DNA from: CADEED01 sp035995425
Lineage (GTDB): Bacteria; Pseudomonadota; Gammaproteobacteria; Steroidobacterales; Steroidobacteraceae
Assembly: GCA_035995425.1 (NCBI GenBank)
Contig: DASYKM010000042.1
Span: 1 to 55,601 of the forward strand
DNA: 55,601 bases
Reading direction: 5' to 3'
A model generated the notes under the pieces. That model ran no database searches and had not been told where the DNA came from. It was given only the letters and a program-made list of their open reading frames with translations. The translations under genes and the position numbers were made by a program. Shown piece by piece: positions 31,607 to 40,964 of this stretch. Numbering within the stretch: the stretch's first letter is position 1; every line of letters starts with the position of its first letter.

Positions 31607-31972
31607 TCAGAGCCGCGCGACGAGGACGTCGATGACGGCCTCCGCACCGGTGTCGTTGTCGAACGTGAATTCGGGAAATGCGTCTTCGATGAAGCTCACC
31701 GCTCCCTCGCCGGCGAACACCTGGGCGCGATCGAGCTTGATGTCCTCGGCGCCAACCTTGTAGGTGAGGCTTTCGTGGGGCGTGCCGGGCACGAGCGCGA
31801 CGAACTGCACGCCGCCCGCGTCGCCGATCCTGGCAACGCCGCTGGCGCCATCGGCAATGATCACGCGATACTTTTCATAGCCGCCGATCGCGAGGCTGTC
31901 ACCGGCTGCGACCACGGGACCTCCGGTGATCTGCAGGGCGAGGTTCCAGGTCAGTTGTTCTTTGTCCGGCAT
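31607..31972 (-). CDS. Conserved-looking small protein upstream of the sheath
   Basis: A 121-residue acidic protein predicted as mostly beta strand: LTWNLALQITGGPVVAAGDSLAIGGYEKYRVIIADG, VARIGDAGGVQFVALVP, HESLTYKVGAEDIKLDRAQVF, and an acidic C-terminus. The start ATG 31972 follows GGAG by six bases. Its place between the first operon gene and the sheath, with 24 bases to the sheath, suggests a structural or chaperone role. I recognise no family. Confidence 0.65.
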   Translation of the reverse strand: MPDKEQLTWNLALQITGGPVVAAGDSLAIGGYEKYRVIIADGASGVARIGDAGGVQFVALVPGTPHESLTYKVGAEDIKLDRAQVFAGEGAVSFIEDAFPEFTFDNDTGAEAVIDVLVARL

Positions 31973-31982
31973 GTCGCACTCC

Positions 31983-32288
31983 TCACGAGGTTATTTCTTG
32001 CTTGCCACGGGCGCAGCCGAACACGGTTGAGCCGTCGCCGAGCCGGTGCGCCACCAGGCGGCCATCGGCAACGAGGGCATCCACCGCCGCGCGCACATCG
32101 AGCAGCGTTTCGTCGTAACGCTGACGCGCCAGCCACCAGGCGATGCCCTCGACGCTGTCGCAGGCATCGGGGTGCGCGGCGCAGTAGCGCTTTATCTCCT
32201 CGGCAATGCGCTCGGTCTTGTGCGGCACGCGGGCTCCATGGGCATCCGTACTGCCAGTTGCAATTCGCTTGCCAACGGCGAGAGGCAT
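31983..32288 (-). CDS. Small winged-helix-like protein, first gene of the eCIS operon
   Basis: The 101-residue product has a helix-rich core (ERIAEEIKRYCAAHPDACDSVEGIAWWLARQR, then LLDVRAAVDALVADGRLVAHRLGDGSTVFGC). This resembles a winged-helix arrangement in which the last two strands form the wing. It could regulate the operon or be a structural protein; no family was recognised with certainty. ATG 32288 lacks a strong Shine-Dalgarno sequence, so a leaderless or weakly translated start is possible. It is the first gene after the 106-base control region. Confidence 0.6.
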   Translation of the reverse strand: MPLAVGKRIATGSTDAHGARVPHKTERIAEEIKRYCAAHPDACDSVEGIAWWLARQRYDETLLDVRAAVDALVADGRLVAHRLGDGSTVFGCARGKQEITS

Positions 32289-32332
32289 GAAATCGCGGAA
32301 TTGCCGCGCGCTTCAGCGAGATCGCGGCGGAT

Positions 32333-32383
32333 GGGTCGTAACCGACCCGGGTCGAAGGCTTGCCCGTGGGTGCGAAACGACCC
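32333..32383. promoter_or_regulatory. Cluster of GGGTCG/CGACCC inverted repeats between sigma-54 activator and eCIS operon
   Basis: In the 106 bases between the activator stop and the first eCIS gene, six-base half-sites are stacked: GGGTCG (32333-32338), CGACCC (32343-32348), GGGTCG (32349-32354) and CGACCC (32378-32383), plus a variant GGGTGCG (32368-32374). They form a perfect inverted repeat with a 4-base spacer, a perfect 12-base palindrome, and an imperfect third pair. This looks like a multi-site operator or enhancer. I do not see a clear -24/-12 (GG-N10-GC) promoter nearby. Absence of a T-tract argues against an intrinsic terminator. Confidence 0.45.
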
Positions 32384-32394
32384 TGGAGAACTAA

Positions 32395-33438
32395 CTACAG
32401 AGACTCACCGTCACCGAGCCCGGACGGCGCGCTGATGCCATAGCGCTTGAGCAGCTTGCCGAGCGCGCGGCGCTCCTTGCCCGCGAGCTGCGCGGCTTTG
32501 GTCACGTTGCCCTGCGCACGCTGGATCAACCGGGTGAGGTAGCCGCGGTCGAACTGCTGCACCGCGCGCAGCTTCGCGACGCGATAGCTGAGCTCGTCCG
32601 CACCTTCATGGACTGCGCTCTCGAGCGGCTCGCTGGATGAAGCGCCCGGCGCGCGGATGTCGAGCTCGGCATCCTCGGAAAGCAGGAACTCGCGATGGAT
32701 CAGGTTCTCGAGCTGGCGCACATTGCCGGGCCAGCCGTACTGGTCGAACCACATCGCGCTGCTCGGCCGCAATGGCTTGTCCGGCATCTGGTAGCGCTGC
32801 GCGCATTGCTGCAGGAAATGCGCCGTCAACAGGCGCACGTCGCCGGCGCGCGATCGCAGTGGCGGCACTTCGAGCGTTACCAGGTCCAGCCGATAGAAAA
32901 GATCCTGGCGGAAACGTCCGGCGCGCACTTCATCTTCGAGACAGCGATTCGACGCGGCGACGACGCGCACGTCGACGCACTCCTCGGCGGCCGCACCCAA
33001 CGGGCGGAAACGGCCGTCTTGAAGAAATCGAAGCAGCGCGACCTGCGCCTTGGCAGGCAGCGTGTCGACCTCGTCGAGGAACAGCGTTCCGCGATGCGCG
33101 CGCCGCACCAGGCCAACCGACTCCTGCGTCGCACCGGTGAATGCACCAGCACGGTGCCCGAACAATTCGTTCTCGGCCAGGGATTCTGGTAGTGCGCCGC
33201 TGTTGACGGGCACGAACGGGCAGTCACGCCGCGCGCCGAGATAGTGGATGGCGCGCGCGATGAGCTCCTTGCCGGTGCCGGTTTCCCCGCGAATCAGGAC
33301 CGTGGCGTTCGAGTGCGCCGCGACACGATCGACGGCGCGCAACAGCTTGAAGAACACCGGCGACGCACCAATCAGCGGAATACCCGCGAAACGCACGTGT
33401 TCCAGGATTCCCTGGATTGACTGAGGTTTCGGCGACAC
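32395..33438 (-). CDS. Sigma-54-dependent transcriptional activator without receiver domain
   Basis: A 347-residue enhancer-binding protein. AAA+ domain: Walker A GETGTGKE at 51-58, sigma-54 contact loop GAFTGA at 98-103, Walker B GTLFLDE at 117-123, and WPGNVRQLENLIHREFLLS after the sensor-2 region. A Fis-like helix-turn-helix lies near the C-terminus (RAQGNVTKAAQLAGKERRALGKLLKRYG). There is no receiver or sensor domain; only about 20 residues precede the AAA+ core, so it may be constitutively competent or controlled by another protein. The start is GTG 33438 with AAGGGAG upstream. Its position directly upstream of the eCIS operon, on the same strand, makes it the likely operon regulator. 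Confidence 0.92.
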   Translation of the reverse strand: MSPKPQSIQGILEHVRFAGIPLIGASPVFFKLLRAVDRVAAHSNATVLIRGETGTGKELIARAIHYLGARRDCPFVPVNSGALPESLAENELFGHRAGAFTGATQESVGLVRRAHRGTLFLDEVDTLPAKAQVALLRFLQDGRFRPLGAAAEECVDVRVVAASNRCLEDEVRAGRFRQDLFYRLDLVTLEVPPLRSRAGDVRLLTAHFLQQCAQRYQMPDKPLRPSSAMWFDQYGWPGNVRQLENLIHREFLLSEDAELDIRAPGASSSEPLESAVHEGADELSYRVAKLRAVQQFDRGYLTRLIQRAQGNVTKAAQLAGKERRALGKLLKRYGISAPSGLGDGESL

Positions 33439-33654
33439 GACGAACTCCCTTCCGTACGGCCAATCGCTGGTGTCTAGAGTGCACCCGCAAGCGTGACTGG
33501 AGAATTACGCCTGGCACATGCGGCATGCAATGCGTGCCTTCGAATGCTCGTCGGGAGATGTGAGAAATTCCCGTAGTTAGGCGAGCGCGATTCCCAGGAC
33601 GCATTCGCTGCCGCAACCCGTTGCGAGTGCACGGCAAACGGGCGAGCGATCGCC

Positions 33655-34338
33655 CTATTTCCCCGAGACCACCAGGTTGCGAAAGTGCGCGACGGTGTCG
33701 CTGTCGATCCACAGCGCGATCGCGCCCCTGGCGTTCGCGCCGCTCTTGACGTCGCTCACGATCAGCGTCGGCTGTTTCATGTCGTGCACGTACAGGCGCG
33801 CCTGCTCGCCGTGAACTTCGATCCTCACCTTCGTCCACGTTCCGGCAACGAGGTCGACATACGACTCGTATTTGGAGGGGAATTCCTTACGAAGCCTGAA
33901 CCATGGCCAATCCGGGTGCGAGATGTACTGGGCAGAGTGATTGCGCCGGACCTGGTCGTCGGCACGGCCATTGGTCGGGCGCAGGTAGAACGCGTCGTAG
34001 GTTCGCAAGTCGTTCTGGACCCGAAAGGCGATGCCGACGAAACCCCTGGCACCCTCAGGCGCGCCGGCGCGGACTTCACCCGAAATTTCGGCCTCGATCA
34101 CGCCGTCGCCGAACTCCAGGTCATTGATCAGAACCAGTGTTTCATCGCCCGACTGCGGCGATTCCGCCGACGCCATGACCTTCAATCCCTTTTTTCCGCG
34201 CAGGGTGGCGGGCTCAACGACGACGTTGTGAGGACGAAGGCCGGCGGTTGAATTGAGCGGGTAACGCGCCGTTTGCGCGGGCGACATCGTCGGCAGCAGA
34301 AGCGCCGCCAGCAGGACTGAGACGATCCGGGTATTCAT
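33655..34338 (-). CDS. Secreted LamG/DUF1080-like beta-sandwich protein
   Basis: A 227-residue protein with a signal peptide (MNTRIVSVLLAALLLPTMSPAQ). The mature region has a concanavalin-like beta-sandwich pattern: DGVIEAEISGEVRAG, FVGIAFRVQNDLRTYDAFYLRP, WTKVRIEVHGEQARLYVHDMKQPTLIVSDVKSGANARGAIALWIDSDTVAHFRNLVV. This matches DUF1080/laminin-G-like domains of the 3-keto-disaccharide hydrolase/LamG group, often carbohydrate or polysaccharide associated. No catalytic residues could be assigned. ATG 34338 gives the signal peptide; the longer antisense frame to 34974 is shadow. Probably periplasmic; function unknown. Confidence 0.7.
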   Translation of the reverse strand: MNTRIVSVLLAALLLPTMSPAQTARYPLNSTAGLRPHNVVVEPATLRGKKGLKVMASAESPQSGDETLVLINDLEFGDGVIEAEISGEVRAGAPEGARGFVGIAFRVQNDLRTYDAFYLRPTNGRADDQVRRNHSAQYISHPDWPWFRLRKEFPSKYESYVDLVAGTWTKVRIEVHGEQARLYVHDMKQPTLIVSDVKSGANARGAIALWIDSDTVAHFRNLVVSGK

Positions 34339-34473
34339 GAATTGAAATCTACCACCTGAAGGACGCTCGACAGATGCCCACCGGCGCGAGATCTGCTCCA
34401 CTGGCCTCGTTACTTTCACTGAATACCCCTTCTGTGTTTTTATGACTCTCTCCTCTTTATATGGGAGTCTCGG

Positions 34474-35345
<872 letters not shown>

Positions 35346-35349
<4 letters not shown>

Positions 35350-36806
35350 CGGAAAAAACTTCACGCGCCGTGCAAGTCGGCGAGTTCTACGAGCTCGAAG
35401 TCGGCGCGGACGTTGCCGCCAGCGCCCGTTACAACGAGGACATCGCGCCGACGAAAGTATCGCAGCGAACCTGGAACACCTGGCACATCGCCGCGCTGTG
35501 GGTGGGCATGTCGGTCTGCGTGCCGACCTACACGCTGGGCGGCGTGCTGACCACCTACTTCGGGCTTTCGGTCGGCGAAGCGCTGTGGGCGGTGTTCGTC
35601 GCCAATGTCATCGTGTTGATCCCGCTCGTGCTCAACGCGTTCGGCGGCACGAAGTTCGGCATCCCTTTCCCGGTGATGCTGCGCTCATCGTTCGGAATCG
35701 TCGGCTCCAACATACCGGCCATGATTCGCGCCATCGTGGCCTGCGGATGGTTCGGCATTCAGACGCTGTTCGGCGGCATCGCCGTGCACCTGCTGCTGTC
35801 GGCATTGTTCCCATCCTGGAAGGCGCTCGGCGGCGTGGGCGAGGTGCTGGGTTTCTTCCTGTTCTGGATTGCGAACGTCAGCGTGGTGATCCGCGGCTCG
35901 GAATCGATCAAGCGACTCGAGGCCTTCGCGGCGCCGTTGTTGTTGTTAGTCGGCGCGGGGCTGCTCATCTGGGCGTGGCCGCAGGCGTCCATCACCGAGC
36001 TGTTCGCGCGGCCGCCCAAACGTCCGGCCGATGCATCGTTCCTCGCCTACTTCTTCGCGGGTCTCACGGCGATGGTCGGGTTCTGGGCAACCTTGTCGTT
36101 GAACATCCCCGACTTCAGCCGCTTCGCCAAATCGCAGAAGAGCCAGATCGTCGGCCAGATCATCGGCCTCCCCTTCACGATGCTCATGTTCGCGGGTCTC
36201 GGTGTGGTCATGACCTCGGCGTCGGCACAACTCGTCGGTGAGACGATCTCCGATCCGATCACGCTGATCGGCCGCATCGACAGCCCGGTGTGGGTGATCC
36301 TCTCGATGATCATCATCATTCTCGCCACCATGGCGACCAACACGGCGGCGAACGTGGTCTCGCCCACCAACGATTTTCAAAACGTGGCGCCAAGATTCAT
36401 CGACCGAAAGAAAGGCGTGCTGCTGACCGGCTTCATCGGCATCGCGCTGATGAGCTGGGAACTGTTCAAGCGCTTGGGCTGGCTGCACTCGGAGGTGAGC
36501 CTCGACAGCCTCTATTCGAACTGGCTCATCGGCTACTCGAGCCTGCTCGGCCCAATCGCCGGCATCATGGTGGTGGACTATTTCATCGTGCGTAAGCAGC
36601 AGTACGACCTGGCAGGACTCTACCTCGACAACGGCCCCTATCCAGCCTGGAACCTGGCAGGATTCGTGGCGCTGGCCATCCCGGTCGCCTTGACGCTGGT
36701 CGCGATCACCACGGGCGCGCTCAAGTGGTTCTACACTTACGGCTGGTTCACGGGGTCGTTCCTCGGCGGACTCATCTACTATTTGACGAGCCGCGGGAAA
36801 AAGTGA
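35346..36806 (+). CDS. NCS1-family nucleobase permease
   Basis: A 486-residue integral membrane protein with about 12 hydrophobic segments. NCS1 features include an N-terminal RTWNTWHIAALWVGMSVCVPTYTLGG stretch, GTKFGIPFPVMLRSSFGIVGSNIPAMIRAIVACGWFGIQT, FWATLSLNIPDFSRFAKSQK, and NTAANVVSPTNDFQNVAPRFIDRKKG. These are typical of uracil, hydantoin, allantoin and cytosine permeases. ATG 35346 overlaps the previous stop. In this operon the likely substrate is uracil, thymine or a dihydropyrimidine; specificity is inferred. Confidence 0.9.
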
Positions 36807-36813
36807 GATTCGC

Positions 36814-38253
36814 ATGACGGTACTCATAAAGGGCGGCACGGTCGTCACGGCCGATCAGACATTCCGGGCTGACGTGCTGTGCTCGGATGGCAAGATCGTC
36901 GCCATCGGCGAGAAGTTAGAGACGCCGGCGCGCAGCGAAGTCATAGATGCGGGTGGTCAATACGTGATGCCCGGTGGCATCGACCCGCACACGCACATGC
37001 AGCTGCCGTTCATGGGAACCGTAGCCAGCGACGATTTCTATTCGGGCACCGCCGCGGGCCTGGCCGGCGGCACCACAACAATAATCGATTTCGTCATCCC
37101 GAGCCCGAAGCAGCGGATCATGGAAGCGCATCGGCAATGGCGCGAGTGGGCGCAGAAGTCCGTCGCGGACTATTCCTTCCACGTCGCCATCACCTGGTGG
37201 GACGAGAGCGTGCGCGAGGACATGGGCACTCTCGTGCGCGAGCACGGCGTCAACAGCTTCAAGCATTTCATGGCCTACAAGAACGCCATCATGTGCGACG
37301 ACGAGACGCTGGTGAACAGCTTCTCGACCGCCTTGGCGCTCGGCGCCATCGTCACCGCGCACGCGGAGAACGGCGACCTGGTCTTCAAACTACAGGATGA
37401 AATCTACAAACGCGGCATCACCGGACCCGAGGGGCATCCGCTGTCGCGCCCGCCGGAAGTCGAGGGCGAAGCCGCCAATCGTGCCATCCGCATCGCCGAA
37501 GTCCTGAAGGTGCCTATCTATCTCGTGCACGTCTCCTCGCGACAGGGCCTCGAGGCCATCACGCGCGCGCGCAACGAAGGCCAGCGGGTGTTCGGTGAAG
37601 TGCTGGCCGGGCACCTGTTGCTCGACGATTCCGTGTATCGCGATCCGGATTTCACGCGCGCCGCGGCGCACGTGATGAGCCCACCGTTCCGCGCGCCGGA
37701 GCACCAGGTCGCGCTATGGCGCGGCCTGCAGTCGGGCAATCTGCAAACCACCGCCACGGATCACTGCACGTTCTGCGCGGAGCAGAAAGCCGCGGGCAAG
37801 GACGATTTCCGCAAGATCCCGAACGGCACCGCCGGAATCGAGAACCGACTGGAGGTGCTCTGGCATCACGGCGTCAACACCGGGCGGCTGACCATGAACG
37901 AGTTCGTGCGCGTCACCTCCACCAACGCGGCGCAGATCTTCAACATCTATCCACGCAAGGGCAGTGTCTCCGTTGGCGCCGACGCGGACCTCGTGATCTG
38001 GGACCCGGCGGCCAGCAAAACCATTTCCGCCAAGTCGCACCACCAGAAGATCGACTTCAACATCTTCGAAGGCATGACCGTGAAGGGTTGCGCCTCGCAC
38101 ACGGTGAGCGGCGGCAAGCTCGTGTATGCGAAAGGCGATCTGCGCGTCGAACGCGGTGCCGGCAAGCACGTCGATCGTCCGCCGTTTGCTTCGTACTACG
38201 ACGCCATGAGGAAACAGGCTGAGCTCGCCGTACCGCAGCCGGTAAAGCGGTGA
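36814..38253 (+). CDS. hydA: Dihydropyrimidinase (D-hydantoinase)
   Basis: A 479-residue amidohydrolase that opens dihydrouracil or dihydrothymine to N-carbamoyl-beta-amino acids. The metal site is intact: H59-T-H61 in DPHTHMQ, the carbamylated lysine K150 in NSFKHFMAYK, H184 (TAHAENGD), H240 (LVHVSSRQG) and D317 (TATDHCTF). Length and motifs are typical for dinuclear zinc D-hydantoinases. It lies 7 bases after the permease and is followed by preT 7 bases later. Confidence 0.94.
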   Translation: MTVLIKGGTVVTADQTFRADVLCSDGKIVAIGEKLETPARSEVIDAGGQYVMPGGIDPHTHMQLPFMGTVASDDFYSGTAAGLAGGTTTIIDFVIPSPKQRIMEAHRQWREWAQKSVADYSFHVAITWWDESVREDMGTLVREHGVNSFKHFMAYKNAIMCDDETLVNSFSTALALGAIVTAHAENGDLVFKLQDEIYKRGITGPEGHPLSRPPEVEGEAANRAIRIAEVLKVPIYLVHVSSRQGLEAITRARNEGQRVFGEVLAGHLLLDDSVYRDPDFTRAAAHVMSPPFRAPEHQVALWRGLQSGNLQTTATDHCTFCAEQKAAGKDDFRKIPNGTAGIENRLEVLWHHGVNTGRLTMNEFVRVTSTNAAQIFNIYPRKGSVSVGADADLVIWDPAASKTISAKSHHQKIDFNIFEGMTVKGCASHTVSGGKLVYAKGDLRVERGAGKHVDRPPFASYYDAMRKQAELAVPQPVKR

Positions 38254-38260
38254 GGTTCAG

Positions 38261-39655
38261 ATGAGCGACAACAAACCCGTGACCGAGAATGCCGATGTCC
38301 GTCCGGGAAGGCTCAGTGACGAGCAGATCGCCGCGAACTTCGCCGACATGCATCCGCCGCTATCGCGGTCCGAAGCCATCATCGACGCCGACCGCTGCTA
38401 CTTCTGTTACGACGCGCCCTGCACCACGGCCTGCCCGACCGGCATCGACATCCCGGGCTTCATCCAGAAGATCCGCAGCGGCAATCTCAAAGGCTCGGCG
38501 CATACCATCCTCAGCGAAAACATCATGGGCGGCACGTGCGCGCGCGTGTGTCCGACCGAGGTGCTCTGCGAGCAGGCCTGCGTGCGCAACACGCACGAAG
38601 ACCAGCCGGTGCGCATCGGCCTGCTGCAGCGCTACGCCACCGATCCGATATTCAAAGACAACACTCCCTTGTTTGAACGCGCGCCGGAAACCGGTCGCAA
38701 GGTCGCGGTGGTCGGCGGCGGGCCCGCGGGTCTCTCCTGTGCCCATCGCCTCGCGATGCTGGGTCACAGCGTCACCGTGTTCGAGCCGCTGGAAAAGCCG
38801 GGAGGCCTCAACGAGTACGGCATCGCGGCGTACAAGACACCCGATGACTTTGCCGCCCGCGAAGTGGCCTACATCCTGAGCATCGGCGGCATCGAGGTAC
38901 GCACCGGCGTGGCGTTGGGAAAGGATTTCTCGCTGGCCGATCTGCGCGCGAAACATGACGCCGTGTTCCTCGGCTTTGGACTCGCCGGCGTCAATGGCCT
39001 GCGCCTCGACCACGAACAACTCGACGGCGTGGTCAACGCTGTCGACTACATCGCGACGCTTCGACAGGTGAAGAACAGGGCGCAACTGCCGGTCGGCCGT
39101 AGCGTCGTCGTGATCGGTGGCGGCATGACGGCAATCGATATCGCCGTGCAAAGCAAGGCACTCGGCGCCGAAGAAGTGACCATGGTCTATCGTCGCGGCC
39201 GGGAACACATGAACGCGAGCCGATACGAGCAGGAGTTCGCGCAGACCCGAGGGGTGACCATCCGTCATTGGGCGGCTCCGCGCAAATTGATGACCGCCGG
39301 CGCACGCGTGCGCGCGATCGAATTCGAAGTGACTCGCACCGGCAAGGACGGCAATCTCGAAGGAACCGGACAGACCTTCGTGCTCGAGGCGGACGTCGTG
39401 TTCAAGGCAATCGGACAGAAAGTGCTCTGGGACCGGCTGGGCAACCTGACCGAGAATGCAGCGCACATCCTGGAGACGAAACAGGAACGGATTGCAGTCG
39501 ACGACGAGCGCAGGACTTCGCTGTCGGGCGTGTGGGCCGGCGGCGACTGCGTCGCCGGAGGCAGCGATCTCACGGTGTCCGCGGTGCAGGATGGCAAGGT
39601 CGCCGCGCACTCGATCGACCGTTTTCTGAAGGACAAGATCCCGCGGGGGCAATGA
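38261..39655 (+). CDS. preT: NAD-dependent dihydropyrimidine dehydrogenase subunit PreT-like
   Basis: A 464-residue electron-transfer subunit. The N-terminus has two cysteine clusters for Fe-S centres (CYFCYDAPCTTACPTGIDIPGF and GTCARVCPTEVLCEQACV). FAD-binding GxGxxG is in VAVVGGGPAGLSCAHRLAMLGHSVTVFE; the second nucleotide-binding motif is in VVVIGGGMTAIDIAVQ. The C-terminal WAGGDCVAGGSDLTVSAVQDGKVAA is typical of GltD-like proteins. It moves electrons between NAD(H) and the PreA active site. Cotranscribed with preA, one base apart. Confidence 0.93.
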   Translation: MSDNKPVTENADVRPGRLSDEQIAANFADMHPPLSRSEAIIDADRCYFCYDAPCTTACPTGIDIPGFIQKIRSGNLKGSAHTILSENIMGGTCARVCPTEVLCEQACVRNTHEDQPVRIGLLQRYATDPIFKDNTPLFERAPETGRKVAVVGGGPAGLSCAHRLAMLGHSVTVFEPLEKPGGLNEYGIAAYKTPDDFAAREVAYILSIGGIEVRTGVALGKDFSLADLRAKHDAVFLGFGLAGVNGLRLDHEQLDGVVNAVDYIATLRQVKNRAQLPVGRSVVVIGGGMTAIDIAVQSKALGAEEVTMVYRRGREHMNASRYEQEFAQTRGVTIRHWAAPRKLMTAGARVRAIEFEVTRTGKDGNLEGTGQTFVLEADVVFKAIGQKVLWDRLGNLTENAAHILETKQERIAVDDERRTSLSGVWAGGDCVAGGSDLTVSAVQDGKVAAHSIDRFLKDKIPRGQ

Positions 39656-39656
39656 C

Positions 39657-40964
39657 ATGGCCGATCTAACTACGACATTTCTCGGCATCAAGTCCCCGAA
39701 CCCGTTCTGGCTCGCTTCGGCGCCGCCCACGGACAAGGCATACAACGTCAATCGCGCCTTCGAAGCCGGCTGGGGCGGCGCGGTGTGGAAGACACTCGGC
39801 GAGGATCCGCCGATCGTCAATGTGAACGGCCCCAGGTACGGCGCCATTCACGGCAACGATCGCCGTGTGCTCGGCTTCAACAACATCGAGCTCATCACCG
39901 ACCGCCCGCTCGCGACCAATCTCGCGGAAATCCGCCAGATCAAGCGCGACTGGCCCGACCGCGCGCTGATCGTCTCCGTGATGCTGCCGATGAACGAGGC
40001 GAGTTGGGCGAAGTACGTGCCGATGATCGAGGACACCGGCGCGGACGGCCTCGAGCTCAACTTCGGCTGCCCGCATGGCATGAGCGAGCGCGGCATGGGT
40101 TCGGCGGTGGGCCAGGTGCCGGAATACATCCAGCAGGCCGCCGCCTGGTGCAAGAAGTTCGCGCGCGTGCCGGTGATCGTCAAGCTCACGCCCAACATCA
40201 CCAACATCCTGCCGGCGGCGAAGGCGGCGCTGAATGGTGGCGCAGACGCCGTGTCGTTGATCAACACGCTGAACTCGATCATGCGCGTCGACTACGACAA
40301 CCTGACTATCTACCCGGCCACGGATGGCAAGGGGTCGCACGGGGGTTACTGCGGACCCGCGGTCAAACCCATCGCGCTGCACATGGTCGCGGAGATCGCC
40401 CGGGCGCGCGAGACCGCCGGCCTGCCGATCTCCGGCATCGGCGGGATCACCGACTGGCGCGATGCGGTCGATTTCCTGGCGCTCGGCGCCACCACCGTCC
40501 AGGTGTGCACGGCCGCGATGGTCTATGGATTCAAGATCATCGACGACCTCGTCGATGGTCTCAGCAACTTCCTCGATAGCAAAGGCTTCGTCTCGGTTCA
40601 CGACCTGGTGCGCAAGGCCGTGCCGAGCGTGACCGACTGGCAGTATCTGAATCTCAACCACGTTGACAAGGCGTGGATCGACCAGGACCTGTGCATCAAG
40701 TGCGGGCGCTGTCACATCGTCTGCGAAGACACCTCACACCAGGCCATCACCCAGACCGTGAACGGCGCGCGGCACTTCGAAGTGATCGACGCCGAATGCG
40801 TCGGTTGCAACCTGTGCGTCAGCGTCTGCCCGGTGGAAAACTGCATCACGATGCGGCCGATGACGGACGGCGTTGATCCGCGCACGGGTCGCGCCATCAC
40901 CAGCGTGAAGGCGGACTGGACCACGCACCCGAACAATCCAGGGCGCACTACGACGCCGGATTGA
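39657..40964 (+). CDS. preA: NAD-dependent dihydropyrimidine dehydrogenase subunit PreA-like
   Basis: A 435-residue FMN-containing catalytic subunit reducing uracil or thymine. The TIM-barrel part has NFGCPHGMSERGMG, KLTPNITNI, SLINTLNSI and PISGIGGITDWRDAVDFLALGATTVQVCTA. The C-terminus adds two 4Fe-4S motifs: CIKCGRCHIVCEDTSHQ and CVGCNLCVSVCPVENC. Val occupies the position after GMGSA where mammalian DPD has its catalytic Cys; I believe bacterial PreA proteins commonly have Val there. The 3' end overlaps a convergent gene by 17 bases. Confidence 0.93.
   Translation: MADLTTTFLGIKSPNPFWLASAPPTDKAYNVNRAFEAGWGGAVWKTLGEDPPIVNVNGPRYGAIHGNDRRVLGFNNIELITDRPLATNLAEIRQIKRDWPDRALIVSVMLPMNEASWAKYVPMIEDTGADGLELNFGCPHGMSERGMGSAVGQVPEYIQQAAAWCKKFARVPVIVKLTPNITNILPAAKAALNGGADAVSLINTLNSIMRVDYDNLTIYPATDGKGSHGGYCGPAVKPIALHMVAEIARARETAGLPISGIGGITDWRDAVDFLALGATTVQVCTAAMVYGFKIIDDLVDGLSNFLDSKGFVSVHDLVRKAVPSVTDWQYLNLNHVDKAWIDQDLCIKCGRCHIVCEDTSHQAITQTVNGARHFEVIDAECVGCNLCVSVCPVENCITMRPMTDGVDPRTGRAITSVKADWTTHPNNPGRTTTPD

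Noticed and set aside
5803..32288. Interpretation as a type VI secretion system or prophage
   Set aside because: No TssJ/L/M, TssB/C pair or ClpV is present, and there are no integrase, capsid, terminase or lysis genes; DUF4157, Pvc16-like and Afp15-like proteins point to eCIS.
33511..33531. TGGCAC element in the gap upstream of the sigma-54 activator as a sigma-54 promoter
   Set aside because: The GG to GC spacing is 12 instead of 10 and the element is on the plus strand, opposite to the activator gene.
39657..40964. Missing catalytic Cys in PreA as a sign of inactivation
   Set aside because: Val at this position is, as far as I recall, usual in bacterial PreA proteins; only the mammalian enzyme has Cys there, and all other motifs are intact.
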